Origin: Prunus persica
Lineage: Eukaryota > Streptophyta > Magnoliopsida > Rosales > Rosaceae
DNA: 64,000 nt
Direction of reading: 5' to 3'
Assembly (NCBI RefSeq): GCF_000346465.2
Contig: NC_034009.1
Location: 4,797,269 to 4,861,268 of the forward strand
Below are positions 62,960 through 64,000 of the stretch, piece by piece (the stretch's first letter is position 1; every line of letters begins with the position of its first letter). The position numbers and the translations under genes were made by a program. A model generated the notes under the pieces. The model was given only the letters and a program-made list of their open reading frames with translations, had not been told where the DNA came from and ran no database searches.

Positions 62960-64000
62960 GGCTTCAAATAAATCTCGCCTTTTTAATATTACTGAATTAA
63001 TGCCACAGGGTGGGCCCTTGGGGCCGGCCCCACTTGCTCCTCATGACCTCTTTCGTCCTTCCATGTGGACCAGAGCTGCAAGCTATCTGCTTGGCTAGCA
63101 TTTTACGTGCACTATTTGTATTTCCCTTTTCTTTGGGAGTTTGAAGTGTTATTTAAGGATCTGTCGTTGAATTGTCACTGTTAATAATTTATAGTTCACA
63201 CATGCATGTCTTCAGATATTTTACTTGTAATAACTCTCGAGAAATGCAACCGGTTTGTAGTTTAAGTGGTTAAAAAATATTATCGAGTACTTGATTCTCC
63301 TTCACTCATTTTACTCCCGAACCTCCAAAATCTTAAGCTCACCATGAATACTAGGCTGAACATGTTAGTAAATTTATGTATTAAATACTCTCGTTTCATA
63401 TGAGCTTTTTATTTATATGTAAAAATATCATATTAAAACAAATTATATTATTTGTGTAATATACGCATATATATATATATATATTTTCACCAACTAAAAA
63501 TTAATAATATAAAAATATTATGTAACGGCTGAATATTTCACATAATGTACGTGTTCAGTAGTTTACTTAACGCCGAAGATTTCATTTAGTATTCTAAATC
63601 AAACCTGGTAGGAAAGTCATACATCTCCGCCAGTATAGGCAAGATGAAACGCGTGGATGCAATTTTGTTTATATAATTAATGAATATAGGTTCTTGACTC
63701 TTCAGCACGTTGTCACACTAATTCTGGTGAATCATACCTTTGACTTACAGCTAGAACGAAGCATACATGCAGTAACAAGACAAGTTCCCTCATCTCCCTC
63801 ATGGTCTTACAATCTCCTTTCATGTCTCCAACCTCGTCATCTATTGGTTTTTTTTGTTTCTCTTTGAGTTCGTTGAAGAATTAATGATGAGACAACCCCA
63901 ATAAAATATGGGTTCAAGCTTTAAATTGAATACAACTCATTGAACAAAAATAAACCCAAATCATGCCAATTATTTTATTCGGTTCGGTTTTTTATTTTAA
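62960..64000. other. Intergenic to window end
   Basis: It holds the promoter side of the cytidylyltransferase gene, a (TA)n tract at about 63466-63484 and AT-rich DNA. No gene is seen. A box-A-like TAGTTTAAGTGG at 63260 hints at a SINE remnant but no box B follows. Confidence 0.4.

Noticed and set aside
63245..63320. Second SINE near the right edge
   Set aside because: A box-A-like word only; box B and tail are missing.

Overview
This is nuclear DNA from a flowering plant, a eudicot. The genes have many short introns with GT..AG borders and AT-rich intergenic DNA. Family assignments below rest on protein motifs recognised by eye, without a database search. The repeat content suggests a woody rosid, perhaps Rosaceae, but that is a guess. 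No operons, CRISPR arrays or bacterial-type systems are present, and I found no wholly new biochemical system. What stands out is how the transposons and broken gene pieces are arranged.

Six host genes can be supported. From left to right they are: a galacturonokinase gene (minus strand, 14 visible exons from 8933 down to the window edge, 3' end missing); an intronless SAUR-like gene (13049-13549, plus); a cis-prenyltransferase / dehydrodolichyl diphosphate synthase gene with an uninterrupted coding region (20533-21405, minus); an isoamylase 3-type starch debranching enzyme gene (18 coding exons, 39347-48382, plus); an unrecognised three-exon gene (56101-56998, plus); and an ethanolamine-phosphate cytidylyltransferase gene (nine coding exons, 58348-62068, minus, with a probable 5' UTR intron). 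They belong to unrelated pathways: uronic acid salvage, auxin-responsive growth, polyprenol synthesis, starch breakdown in plastids and phosphatidylethanolamine synthesis. This is ordinary plant gene order and not a functional cluster.

Between 23.9 and 27.0 kb lies a graveyard of gene pieces. A plastid-protein gene has been broken by an inversion of about 0.9 kb that left a 21-bp inverted duplication at its ends. Next to it are a single exon of a 26S proteasome RPN5-like gene and two exons of a CDT2/DTL-like WD40 gene, all on the minus strand.

The rest is mostly DNA transposons. There is one complete 3.9-kb PIF/Harbinger element with TIRs and a TAA target duplication (27079-31000); its MYB-like ORF1 looks intact but its transposase is dead. 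Two decayed relatives lie at about 17.7-20.26 kb and 33.6-35.87 kb. Two Mutator-type MITEs with perfect 9-bp target duplications are nested in the ORF1 intron of the first relative. Two Tourist-like MITEs lie at 9.85-11.53 kb. Two hAT-type elements with perfect 8-bp target duplications lie at 49.94-50.67 and 54.34-55.22 kb. SINE-like pieces, an LTR-like piece, minisatellites and many GA/CT microsatellites are also present.
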